Source: Phycisphaerales bacterium (GTDB lineage: Bacteria; Planctomycetota; Phycisphaerae; Phycisphaerales; UBA1924). From it: a stretch of DNA of 64,000 nt. Position numbers and translations under genes: made by a program. Below are positions 1-6,921 of this stretch, piece after piece. How positions within the stretch are numbered: the first letter of the stretch is position 1; every line of letters starts with the position of its first letter. The notes beneath the pieces are model-generated. The model was not told where the DNA came from. It made no database searches and saw only the letters and a program-made list of their open reading frames with translations. The stretch spans positions 1 to 64,000 of the forward strand of contig JADZER010000048.1 of assembly GCA_020850415.1 (NCBI GenBank), written 5' to 3'.

Positions 1-1723
1 GCCGCCACACCCCCGCGAGCCCCAGCACCCCCAAGCGCACCTCGCCCGACGCCGACGCCCGCACCTCCCGCGATCCCCCCCGCGGGTCGGTCAGCACCTC
101 CCCTTCCCCGACCGCCCACGGCGGCGACGCCGGCTCGCCCGTCGTCGCCCCCCACCCCGCCGCCAGCGCCCCCGCCCGCGGCAACGACTCCACCACATTC
201 GCCAGGAAGATCGGGAAGCTGTAGTCCACCGGCCAAGTCGACTGCACCAGGTCGAACCCCGACACCACCCGGCGCACGCCGCCGACCTCGACCGACGCCA
301 GCACCACCCCCTCGGCCGTGCGCGCCAGCTCCACGAACGACCCCTCGCCCTCCCCCGCCGACAGCAGTTCCCCCCGCCCGACGCGCACCGCGTCCAGCGA
401 GATATCCCGCAGCAGCGGGTCCGACCGGGCCCACGCCAGCACCGGCAGCACCCCCCCGGCGCCCGGCGCCGCCGCCACCCCCGGCACGCCCGCCGGACGC
501 CCGAAATGCACCGATGCCACCGGCGCCACGCCCGGCGCCGCGACGCCGTCGAACACCGCAAGGTCGATCCCCACATACGCGTCCGGCCCCAGCACCCGCG
601 CCCGCTCGGCGGACATCAGCGTCAGCCCCGATAGGTCCAGCTCCCGCAGCACATCGGTCAGCAGCCACCCCGACCCCGAGCCCTCGTCCTCGCGCTCCCG
701 CACCAGCAGCACCGCCGGCCGTCGCGGCTCGGCAAGCACCAGCGACGCCGAGTCGTCGCTCGCCAGAACATCCCCGCGCTCGACCGTCAGCGTCACCAGC
801 CCGCCCCCGGGCACGCCCACCTCCATCGCGAGCGGGGTCTCGCCCGGACCGCCCTCGCCCGCCGGCGCCACCTCGACCGCCCGCCGCGCCAGCACCTCCC
901 CGTCGAGCGCGACCGAAACCCCCACGGTCTCGCGCGAACCGAGCGTGCTCACCAGCCTCGCGAACAGGCGCACCGTCTCCGGCGCCCCGTGGTCCCGGCG
1001 GGCCGCGAACGCCACGACGCCGATGTTCTCCCCCGGCGCACCCGGCGCCGCACGCCGGAACACCACCTCCGCCGGCAGCGCCGGCAGCTCCCCGGCCGAC
1101 CGCCCGTCCGAGCACACGACCACCAGCGGCAGCGCCCGCGCCTCCGCCTCCGGGTCCTCCGGCGCGCTCAACGCCTGCACCAGCCGCAGCGCGGGCCCCA
1201 GATCACCAGGCTCGTCCGTCGGCTCCATCGCCCCGATCGCCCGGCGCAGCTCCCCGGCCGACCGCGTCGGCCCGGCCACGATCTCCGCCTCCCGGCCGGC
1301 CGCGATCAGCGTCACCTCGCTCCGGCCGGCGCCCGCGCCCACGCGCTCCACCGCCCGCAGCGCGAGCGCCACCGCCTCCTCGAATCTCGTGCGACCGTCG
1401 GGCATGTCCGCCGCCCGCATCGACGCGGACCGGTCCACGATGATGAACACCTGCGAGGGCATGCCGCCCTCCACCTCGACCGCCGGACGCGCGAGCGCCA
1501 GCAGCAGGCCCGCCAGGATCAGCAGCTGCAGCAGCAGCAGCACCGACGGGCGGAGCCACTTGAACGGCACATTCGCCTGCAGGTCCTCCGCCGCCGCACG
1601 CCACAGCATCGTGCTCCCCACCCGCACCGGACGCCGACGCAGCTTCAGGAAGTACAGGGCCAGCAGCGCCGGCACCGTCACCGCCGCGGCGATGATCGCC
1701 GGCATCGGCGCCAGGAAGGTCAT
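1..1723 (-). CDS. BatA-like membrane protein with VWA domain (C-terminus beyond window)
   Basis: Membrane-anchored von Willebrand factor A protein of the BatA / aerotolerance-regulator type. The visible 574 codons begin MTFLAPMPAIIAAAVTVPAL, a membrane segment followed by a KLRRRP basic turn and a second helix near residues 60-78, the usual BatA N-terminal arrangement. The VWA MIDAS motif DxSxS is seen as D97-S99-S101. The rest is a periplasmic or cytoplasmic VWA-type region with no second recognisable domain before the window edge. The start ATG (1723-1721) overlaps the rlmE stop in ATGA, so the two genes are translationally coupled. Such proteins usually sit beside a moxR gene; a moxR is found at 10271-11350 but is not adjacent. 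Function beyond metal-dependent protein binding is not established. Confidence 0.8.
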   Translation of the reverse strand, partial: MTFLAPMPAIIAAAVTVPALLALYFLKLRRRPVRVGSTMLWRAAAEDLQANVPFKWLRPSVLLLLQLLILAGLLLALARPAVEVEGGMPSQVFIIVDRSASMRAADMPDGRTRFEEAVALALRAVERVGAGAGRSEVTLIAAGREAEIVAGPTRSAGELRRAIGAMEPTDEPGDLGPALRLVQALSAPEDPEAEARALPLVVVCSDGRSAGELPALPAEVVFRRAAPGAPGENIGVVAFAARRDHGAPETVRLFARLVSTLGSRETVGVSVALDGEVLARRAVEVAPAGEGGPGETPLAMEVGVPGGGLVTLTVERGDVLASDDSASLVLAEPRRPAVLLVREREDEGSGSGWLLTDVLRELDLSGLTLMSAERARVLGPDAYVGIDLAVFDGVAAPGVAPVASVHFGRPAGVPGVAAAPGAGGVLPVLAWARSDPLLRDISLDAVRVGRGELLSAGEGEGSFVELARTAEGVVLASVEVGGVRRVVSGFDLVQSTWPVDYSFPIFLANVVESLPRAGALAAGWGATTGEPASPPWAVGEGEVLTDPRGGSREVRASASGEVRLGVLGLAGVWR

Positions 1724-2346
1724 CCCGCGTCCCCGCCGGTCCCCGCCTCACGCTGCGCCGGGCCGGCGTACCCCTTCCCCACGATGTACATCTCGCTCGA
1801 CACCTCCCGGCTGGCCTTGGGCTTGAACCCCTGCGCGTCACGGAACAGGCGCTTGGTCTCCCGCAGCACACCCGGGTACTCCTGCCCCTCCAGGATCTTC
1901 ATCGCCAGGCCACGCCCCGGCGCGAGCAGCCCCGGCAGCAGCGCCAGCACCCGGCGGCACAGCCTCGCCGACACCAGGTCGTCCCCGTGCCCGCTCGTGT
2001 TCGGCGCCATGTCGCTGAGCACCAGATCAAACAACCCCGCCGCCAGCTCTGTCAACGCCTCGGGCGCGGTCTGCTCGATATCCCCCACCAGCGTCGCCAC
2101 CTGAGGCGCCAGCTTTGCGTCCACGCGCTTGAGGTCGATCCCCACCACCACGCCCGACTCCCCCACCCGCTCGGCCGCCACCTGCAGCCACGACCCCGGC
2201 GCGCACCCGAGGTCCAGGATGCGGCTGCCCTTGCGGATCAGCTTGAACCGCTCGTCCAGCTCGGTCAGCTTGTACGCCGACCGGGCGAGGTACCCCTCGG
2301 CCTTGGCCTGCTTGAAGTACTGGTCATGGAGCACACGCCGGGCCAC
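1720..2346 (-). CDS. rlmE: 23S rRNA (uridine-2'-O-)-methyltransferase RlmE
   Basis: SAM-dependent methyltransferase of the RrmJ/FtsJ family, which methylates 23S rRNA U2552 (E. coli numbering) on the 50S subunit. The 208-residue protein has the normal length. It shows the SAM-binding motif LDLGCAPGSW (residues 45-53) and the K-D-K-E catalytic tetrad at K26, D112 (SDMAPN), K150 (MKILEG) and E185 (SSEMYIVG). The start is GTG at 2346. The upstream ATG at 2354 is out of frame, and a TACCAT hexamer lies 6 nt before the GTG, which could give a leaderless mRNA. It follows iscX by 57 bp and overlaps the BatA-like gene by 4 bp. Confidence 0.95.
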   Translation of the reverse strand: MARRVLHDQYFKQAKAEGYLARSAYKLTELDERFKLIRKGSRILDLGCAPGSWLQVAAERVGESGVVVGIDLKRVDAKLAPQVATLVGDIEQTAPEALTELAAGLFDLVLSDMAPNTSGHGDDLVSARLCRRVLALLPGLLAPGRGLAMKILEGQEYPGVLRETKRLFRDAQGFKPKASREVSSEMYIVGKGYAGPAQREAGTGGDAG

Positions 2347-2398
2347 GGGGCCATGGTAGTGCCCCGCCCAATCTCACGGCGCGGAGCGCCGCGCCGCC

Positions 2399-2641
2399 TC
2401 AAGCGTCCTCATCCTCGTCATCCCCCCGCAGATCCTCGGCCTCCTCATGCCACAGGCGCTGGATCTCCTCGAGAATCCGCTCGTTCACCGGGTGCCCAGG
2501 GCGCGCCCCGAACCCCTCGAGCGATTCGACGAGGTTGCGCAGATCCACGAAGTTCGTCCCGTACGGCCGGAGGTCCGGGTACGCGTCGGCGAGCTCCTCG
2601 GCGATCCGCTGCACATCGAGCCAGTGAAAGCCATCGCTCAT
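2399..2641 (-). CDS. iscX: Fe-S cluster assembly protein IscX
   Basis: Small acidic IscX/YfhJ protein (80 residues), a regulator or adaptor that binds IscS and iron in the ISC Fe-S assembly pathway. The family pattern is clear: HWLDVQRIAEELADAYPDL, then FVDLRNLVESLEGF and NERILEEIQRLWHEEAED, matching the E. coli protein over nearly its full length. It ends in a poly-acidic tail (DDEDEDA). The ATG at 2641 overlaps the stop of the nucleotidyltransferase gene in ATGA. In many proteobacteria iscX directly follows fdx. Here the same pair is present but separated by a two-gene cassette. Confidence 0.9.
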   Translation of the reverse strand: MSDGFHWLDVQRIAEELADAYPDLRPYGTNFVDLRNLVESLEGFGARPGHPVNERILEEIQRLWHEEAEDLRGDDEDEDA

Positions 2642-3213
2642 GATGCGTCTTCCTCCCGTGTTCTGGCCCGGGCGAGGTCCCACTGCTCGGTCAGGCCCAG
2701 CCGCTCGACCCAGCGCTGGATGTACACGGCATCCACCGACTCCCCCTGGAACCGGAGCACCCCCGCGATGTCGCGGATGTGCTTGTCCGAACCGCCTGCC
2801 CGGAAGTACTCCAGCTTCTTGAGGATCACATCCTCGGGTGAGGCAAGGCGGACTTCGAGCCCGGGTGCGAGCTCCGCGGTCCGGGTGCGGGCGAATCTCG
2901 ACCGATCGAACTCTCCCATCGCGGAGACCATGAAGTCGAGCTTCAGGCCCGAAGCGGGATGGAGCACATTGAACTGGCTGGCGCGGTTGATCGCCTCGCG
3001 CACCGCGTCGGGGCTCACATAGAACTCGGATTCGGGGAAGCACGCGACAATCACCTCGATGTCGGCGCCGCCGAGATGCACCACGATGTCGATGTCACGA
3101 GTGAACCTCGCCTCACCGTACACGCCCGACGCGATCGACCCGGTCACGAAGTACCCGATGGAGGATCGCTCAAACACGGGGACACACACACGCAGGAGTT
3201 CAGCCGGATCCAA
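2638..3213 (-). CDS. nucleotidyltransferase-fold protein (cassette partner)
   Basis: Protein of 191 residues with a minimal nucleotidyltransferase core. It has the TGS turn near residues 24-26 (YFVTGSIASGVYGE), the DID pair at D40/D42 and a possible third acidic residue at D93 (LKLDFMV). This is the pol-beta superfamily pattern also found in AbiEii-like and other toxin-type NTases. The chosen start is TTG at 3213: it follows an AGGAGG Shine-Dalgarno sequence by 7 nt, and starting there leaves the core intact. It overlaps the 3' end of the small upstream gene by 14 bp and iscX by 4 bp. Substrate is unknown. A toxin role is possible from family resemblance but unproven. Confidence 0.75.
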   Translation of the reverse strand: MDPAELLRVCVPVFERSSIGYFVTGSIASGVYGEARFTRDIDIVVHLGGADIEVIVACFPESEFYVSPDAVREAINRASQFNVLHPASGLKLDFMVSAMGEFDRSRFARTRTAELAPGLEVRLASPEDVILKKLEYFRAGGSDKHIRDIAGVLRFQGESVDAVYIQRWVERLGLTEQWDLARARTREEDAS

Positions 3214-3421
3214 CGGCGATCCTCCTCGCGACCTCACGCTCCACGGCCGCGTCCGCCCAGTCGGGGTGCTGCATCTTGACGCCAGCCTCGCAGAGTCGCC
3301 GCGCGAACCGCCACATCTCACAGATCATCTCGAACTTCTCCGCGGGAGACTTCCCGCGAAGCACCCCAACGACCGCCCAGGGCACGACCTCGGGTTCGGG
3401 ATGTGGCTGACGCTGCTCCAC
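3200..3421 (-). CDS. small conserved-looking protein, partner of the nucleotidyltransferase
   Basis: A 73-residue protein starting at GTG 3421 behind a GGAGG ribosome-binding site. Its core, RGKSPAEKFEMICEMWRFAR, is followed by LCEAGVKMQHPDW and a basic VEREVARRIA end. This helical small protein resembles ones I have seen preceding NTase genes of this kind in planctomycetes and other bacteria. It is the first gene of a two-gene cassette, overlapping the NTase by 14 bp, and lies 19 bp after fdx. It could be an antitoxin-like or substrate-guiding partner; nothing in the sequence proves either. Confidence 0.7.
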   Translation of the reverse strand: MEQRQPHPEPEVVPWAVVGVLRGKSPAEKFEMICEMWRFARRLCEAGVKMQHPDWADAAVEREVARRIAVGSG

Positions 3422-3440
3422 CGCGACCTCCGCCCACAGT

Positions 3441-3839
3441 CTAATGCGGCACTTCCTTCACCGCGTTCCGGTTCCACGCCGGCACCCGCACCACGATCGG
3501 CCCGTCCCCCTCGATGATGCACTGACAGCTCAGCCGGCTGTTCCGCTGCAGACCCGGCGCTTCCTCCACCCGGTCCTCCTCGGCCTCCTGCGGCTCGCTC
3601 AGGCTGTCCATCCCCTCTTCCACATACACATGACAGGTCGAGCACGCGCACACCGCCCCGCACGCGTGCTCGATGTTGATCCCGTGCTCGACCGCCACCT
3701 CCAGCAGGTGCTCGCCCTTGGCGGCCATCACCCGCCACTCCCCCTTCTCGGTCCCCGTCAGCCCCTCGGGGTCCTCCAGCAGGTACTTCACCACCACCGT
3801 CGCCGGCCCGTGGTCATGGTCAGAGTGTCGGAGATGCAT
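3441..3839 (-). CDS. fdx: Isc-type [2Fe-2S] ferredoxin
   Basis: Adrenodoxin-like [2Fe-2S] ferredoxin of the ISC assembly pathway (132 residues), which donates electrons for cluster synthesis. The ligand pattern is C60-x5-C66-x2-C69 (HACGAVCACSTCH) with the fourth cysteine C105 in SRLSCQC. An additional Cys at 64 matches the extra cysteine of E. coli Fdx. The segment MDSLSEPQEAEED is characteristic of Isc ferredoxins. The N-terminus carries an unusual His-rich lead (HLRHSDHDHG). It heads the run that continues into the small-protein/NTase cassette and iscX, and it has a palindromic operator candidate 57 bp upstream. Confidence 0.92.
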   Translation of the reverse strand: MHLRHSDHDHGPATVVVKYLLEDPEGLTGTEKGEWRVMAAKGEHLLEVAVEHGINIEHACGAVCACSTCHVYVEEGMDSLSEPQEAEEDRVEEAPGLQRNSRLSCQCIIEGDGPIVVRVPAWNRNAVKEVPH

Positions 3840-3895
3840 CGGTCCAGCTCCCGAATGCGGGGCCCGGGCCGATCGCCCGATCCCTCGCTTCTAGA

Positions 3896-3912
3896 TTGAG
3901 TCTAAGTCTCAA
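3896..3912. promoter_or_regulatory. 17-bp palindrome between fdx and the glycosyltransferase gene (operator candidate)
   Basis: TTGAGTCTAAGTCTCAA is a near-perfect palindrome (arms TTGAG/CTCAA, internal CT/AG pairs, three central mismatched positions). It sits in the only AT-richer patch between the divergent fdx and GT2 genes. Its outer halves resemble Fur-type boxes (TTGAGA...CTCAA). On the plus strand its left arm could serve as a -35 (TTGAGT, 3896-3901), 17 bp from TAGCCT (3919-3924). Binding by Fur or an Rrf2/IscR-type regulator would suit an Fe-S gene, but this is inference. Confidence 0.4.
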
Positions 3913-3988
3913 CAACCATAGCCTACCATCCGCCCCGGGAGCCACCCGACGCGGGACTTGCCCCCGCCCGCCCTATCGTTGGACCCTC

Positions 3989-4870
3989 ATGAACGCCGCG
4001 CCGAGGCCCGGGGACGCCCCCGGCCGATCCTCCAGCTTCACCGACCCGACCGCCCCCCGGGCGATCGAGTTGTCCGTGGTCGCGCCGGCCCACAACGAGG
4101 AGGACAATCTCCGCCCCCTGGTCGACCAGGTCGGGGCCGCCCTCTCGCCCCTCGGCATCCCGTTCGAGTTCGTCCTGGTCGACGACGGCTCCACCGACCG
4201 GACCCGGGAGATCGGCGCGGCCCTCGCGGCCCAGACCCCCTGGCTCCGCGTGGTGGCGATGACCAACACGCCGCCCGGCTCAGGCAACGGCCAGTCCGCG
4301 GCGTTCCACGCCGGCTTCCGCGCCGCCCGGGGCCGCCTCGTCGCCGTCCTCGACGCCGACCTCCAGAACGACCCGGCCGACCTTCCCGTCATGCTCGAGC
4401 TGCTCGCCCGCGAACACGCCGACATGGTCCAGGGCGACCGCTCGCACGCCCGCCAGGACGGCGCGGTCCGCAAGTGGGGCAGCGTGGTCGGGCGCAAGTT
4501 CCGGCTGTGGCTGCTCGGCGACCGGATCCGCGACACCGGCTGCTCGCTGCGGGTGATGAAGCGGGAGCTCGCCCTGGCCCTGCCGCTGGAGTTTAAGGGC
4601 ATGCACCGGTTCATCCCCGCGACCGCCCACGCGCTGGGGTACAAGGTCGTGGAGATGCCCGTCCACCACCGGGCCCGGGTCGCGGGCGTGCCCAAGTACG
4701 GGATGGGGATCACCAAGCGGGCCATCCCCGGCCTGATCGACTGCTTCGCCGTGCGTTGGATGCGGAACCGTCGCCGTCCCGTGACCAGCGTCGAAGTCTC
4801 GGGCGGTCCGGCTCTCCGAGCCGGGGCTCACGGTTCGGAGAACCGTGCCACCGGCATGGAGCACGCATGA
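3989..4870 (+). CDS. GT2 glycosyltransferase, polyprenyl-phosphate sugar transferase type
   Basis: Family-2 glycosyltransferase (293 residues) like dolichol- or undecaprenyl-phosphate sugar synthases. It would load a sugar from a nucleotide donor onto a lipid phosphate at the inner membrane. Motifs: VVAPAHNEEDNL (30-41), DDGSTD (65-70), the metal-binding DADLQNDP (122-129) and a GCSLRVMKRE acceptor-side segment. No long transmembrane tail is seen. The ATG at 3989 is chosen because the first conserved strand begins 27 residues later; earlier in-frame codons read into the AT-rich regulatory patch. It overlaps the next gene in ATGA. GT2 plus LAB_N is a recurrent pair, so the two probably act together on lipid-linked glycan modification. 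Confidence 0.85.
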   Translation: MNAAPRPGDAPGRSSSFTDPTAPRAIELSVVAPAHNEEDNLRPLVDQVGAALSPLGIPFEFVLVDDGSTDRTREIGAALAAQTPWLRVVAMTNTPPGSGNGQSAAFHAGFRAARGRLVAVLDADLQNDPADLPVMLELLAREHADMVQGDRSHARQDGAVRKWGSVVGRKFRLWLLGDRIRDTGCSLRVMKRELALALPLEFKGMHRFIPATAHALGYKVVEMPVHHRARVAGVPKYGMGITKRAIPGLIDCFAVRWMRNRRRPVTSVEVSGGPALRAGAHGSENRATGMEHA

Positions 4871-5466
4871 AACCCGGACCGATCATCGCGATGATCGCCC
4901 TGATATTCGTGGGGGTGTGGCTGGTGCTCCAGCCGACGCTGCGCCGTGCGGAGTCCGACCACGCCGTGACCGTCGGCGCGCTCGAGTTGCTGGTGGAGGA
5001 CACCGGCGCGGGGCTGCGGTTCGTCGAGCCGCCCGAGCTGGCCGCCCTGGGCGAGCTCACCGACGCCGAGTATGTGGCCGAGGTCCGCCGCCAGACGGCG
5101 CTGTGGAACAGCCGGCCGGCGCTCGAGCGCACGCTGCTTGGCTTCTTCAACATCACCAGCTGGTTCAACTTCGGGTGGGTGGCGCTGGGCCTTGGCGGGC
5201 AGGCGTGCTTCTTCGGACGCATGTTCGTGCAATGGGTCAAGAGCGAGAAGGAGCGGTCGAGCGTCGTGCCCCCGGTCTTCTGGTGGCTGAGCTTCTTCGG
5301 CGGGGCGCTGCTGTTCACCTACTTCGTCTGGCGGGTCGATTTCGTCGGCGTGCTGGGCCAGAGCTCGGGCGTGGTGATCTACGCCCGCAACATCCGGCTG
5401 ATCCACAAGGAGAAGCGGCGCGCCGCCCGGCGCGAGGCCGAGCAGCGGGCCGAGCCCTCCGCCTGA
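4867..5466 (+). CDS. LAB_N domain membrane protein (lipid A biosynthesis N-terminal-like)
   Basis: Small integral membrane protein (199 residues) of the LAB_N family, the domain that precedes LpxB in some bacteria but is often free-standing. There is an N-terminal helix (about 6-22), then a soluble stretch, then the family core WVALGLGGQACFFGRMFVQW with SVVPPVFWWLSFFGGALLF and a last helix ending in SSGVVIYARNIRLI. The basic C-terminus is cytoplasmic. The ATG overlaps the GT2 stop by 4 bp. No lpxB is fused or adjacent, so it more likely supports the GT2 enzyme or transports the lipid-linked sugar than makes lipid A; that is inference. Confidence 0.85.
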   Translation: MKPGPIIAMIALIFVGVWLVLQPTLRRAESDHAVTVGALELLVEDTGAGLRFVEPPELAALGELTDAEYVAEVRRQTALWNSRPALERTLLGFFNITSWFNFGWVALGLGGQACFFGRMFVQWVKSEKERSSVVPPVFWWLSFFGGALLFTYFVWRVDFVGVLGQSSGVVIYARNIRLIHKEKRRAARREAEQRAEPSA

Positions 5467-5507
5467 CCCCGCTTGCACGCCCGGCCCGCGTGTGGGAGAC
5501 TCCGCCC

Positions 5508-6128
5508 ATGAGAATCATCCTCGACGAGACCACGCTGCCCGAGACCCCCGTGACCCTCGCCGAGGGGCTCGCGGCGGCCCTCCACAGGGCCCGCGCCATG
5601 GACCGGGTGATCGTGGACATCCTCGCCGACGGTCGCGCGATCGGGGCCGACGAGCTGGACGACCAGGGCGCCATGGCCCGCCCGTGCGACGAGCTCCGCC
5701 TGACCACCGCCGAGCCCCGGGCATTCGTGCGCGTCACGCTCCAGGACGCCGCCGACGCCCTCGACGGCGCCCGCGACGAGCAGCGACGGGCCGCCGAGCT
5801 TGTCGAGGCCGGCTCGACCACCGAGGCCTACCAGGCCCTCGAGCGGGCGCTGGGCCTGTGGCAGGCGGCCCGCCAGACGCTCGACCAGGGCAGCCAGCTG
5901 CTGGGGCTGGACCTCTCGGTCCTGCCGTTCGGCTCCACCGACGAGCTGCCCGAGGCGATCGCGATGCTGGGCAGCGGGCTGGAGGAGGTCCGGCGTTCCG
6001 TCACCGCGCAGGACTGGTCCGGGCTGACGGATATCCTCCTCTACGACCTCGACGAGCTGGTCGGACGCTGGCAGGCCCTGCTGCGGGCGGTCGCCGCCCA
6101 CATCGCCGACGATGCGGCCGGCTCGTAG
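5508..6128 (+). CDS. protein of unknown function, helical
   Basis: I do not recognise this 206-residue protein. It is acidic, has no signal peptide or membrane segment, and its second half is predicted to be mostly helical (EQRRAAELVEAGSTTEAYQA and following), ending in a DELVGRW segment. The ATG at 5508 has a GGGAG sequence 9 nt upstream. It also has a promoter-like pair TTGCAC (5473-5478)-17-GAGACT (5496-5501) ending 6 nt before the ATG, so transcription could begin at or next to the start codon. The following unknown gene starts 44 bp downstream on the same strand. Confidence 0.75.
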   Translation: MRIILDETTLPETPVTLAEGLAAALHRARAMDRVIVDILADGRAIGADELDDQGAMARPCDELRLTTAEPRAFVRVTLQDAADALDGARDEQRRAAELVEAGSTTEAYQALERALGLWQAARQTLDQGSQLLGLDLSVLPFGSTDELPEAIAMLGSGLEEVRRSVTAQDWSGLTDILLYDLDELVGRWQALLRAVAAHIADDAAGS

Positions 6129-6172
6129 CTGGGGCCGGGCCCTGGGATTCGTGAGCGAGGAGTGAGATCGCG

Positions 6173-6904
6173 ATGCACCGGGGCCTGTCCGCCGCCCAGA
6201 TCGACGAGCTGATGGAGCGTGCGTGCCTGCACAGCGCGGCGGCGGAACATTTCGACGCCGAGCGCCTGTGCGAGAAGTGCCTCCGCGCCGCGCGGGCGAA
6301 CCTGGACTTCGAGCGCATGGCCCGGATCGTGCTTCCTCTTCAGGAGGCCCGTCGCCTCAAGCGCGAGGCCGCCCTCGACGCCGGCGTGGTCGCGCTGCTC
6401 CGCACGACGGCCGACATCCCCAGGCCGCTCGTGCCCGGGTGCTACCTGCTCCAGCCGCCGCTGATCGGGCGCGACGGGCGGAGTCTCCGGGAGACGCTCG
6501 ACCGGAAGGGGCTTCCCGCGAGCGTCCTGACCCGCGAGCCGCTGACGCGAAAGGGCCTCTGGCCGATCGTCGGCGTGGGGCCCATGGTCATCCGCGTGCA
6601 GGTCGCCCCGCCCTGGCCGGTCGAGCGGGTGGAGACCTCGGTGAGCAAGGACGAAGAGACCCGCCTGCCGCCGGCGGCGTGGTTCTCGGCGGCCGGCGAG
6701 GCGCTGGGCGACGGCGCGATCGCGGCCCTCGCGGCGGCGGACCACCCCCACTACCGGGTTGACGACCTGCTGGACTTCCTGGACGCCCACCCCGCGCACG
6801 AGAAGCTCCACCAGGCGCTCGGGCAGGCCTGCCGCGCCGCGATCGGCGTCCCCGAGCCGATCCTCCCCCGCCGGCGCGGGCTGGACGAGCCGTTCAGTTT
6901 CTGA
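6173..6904 (+). CDS. protein of unknown function
   Basis: Unrecognised 243-residue soluble protein. The first 70 residues are helical and rich in Ala/Glu/Arg (DELMERACLHSAAAEHFDAE), suggestive of a TPR-like pair. The middle has a beta-rich stretch (GCYLLQPPLIGRDG) and the end a DDLLDFLDAHPAHEKLHQAL helix. The ATG follows AGGAG by about 10 nt. It is likely co-transcribed with the preceding unknown gene (44 bp gap) and converges on the next minus-strand gene with 17 bp between the stops. No function is assigned. Confidence 0.75.
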   Translation: MHRGLSAAQIDELMERACLHSAAAEHFDAERLCEKCLRAARANLDFERMARIVLPLQEARRLKREAALDAGVVALLRTTADIPRPLVPGCYLLQPPLIGRDGRSLRETLDRKGLPASVLTREPLTRKGLWPIVGVGPMVIRVQVAPPWPVERVETSVSKDEETRLPPAAWFSAAGEALGDGAIAALAAADHPHYRVDDLLDFLDAHPAHEKLHQALGQACRAAIGVPEPILPRRRGLDEPFSF

Positions 6905-6921
6905 AGAATCGGGCCGCAGAC

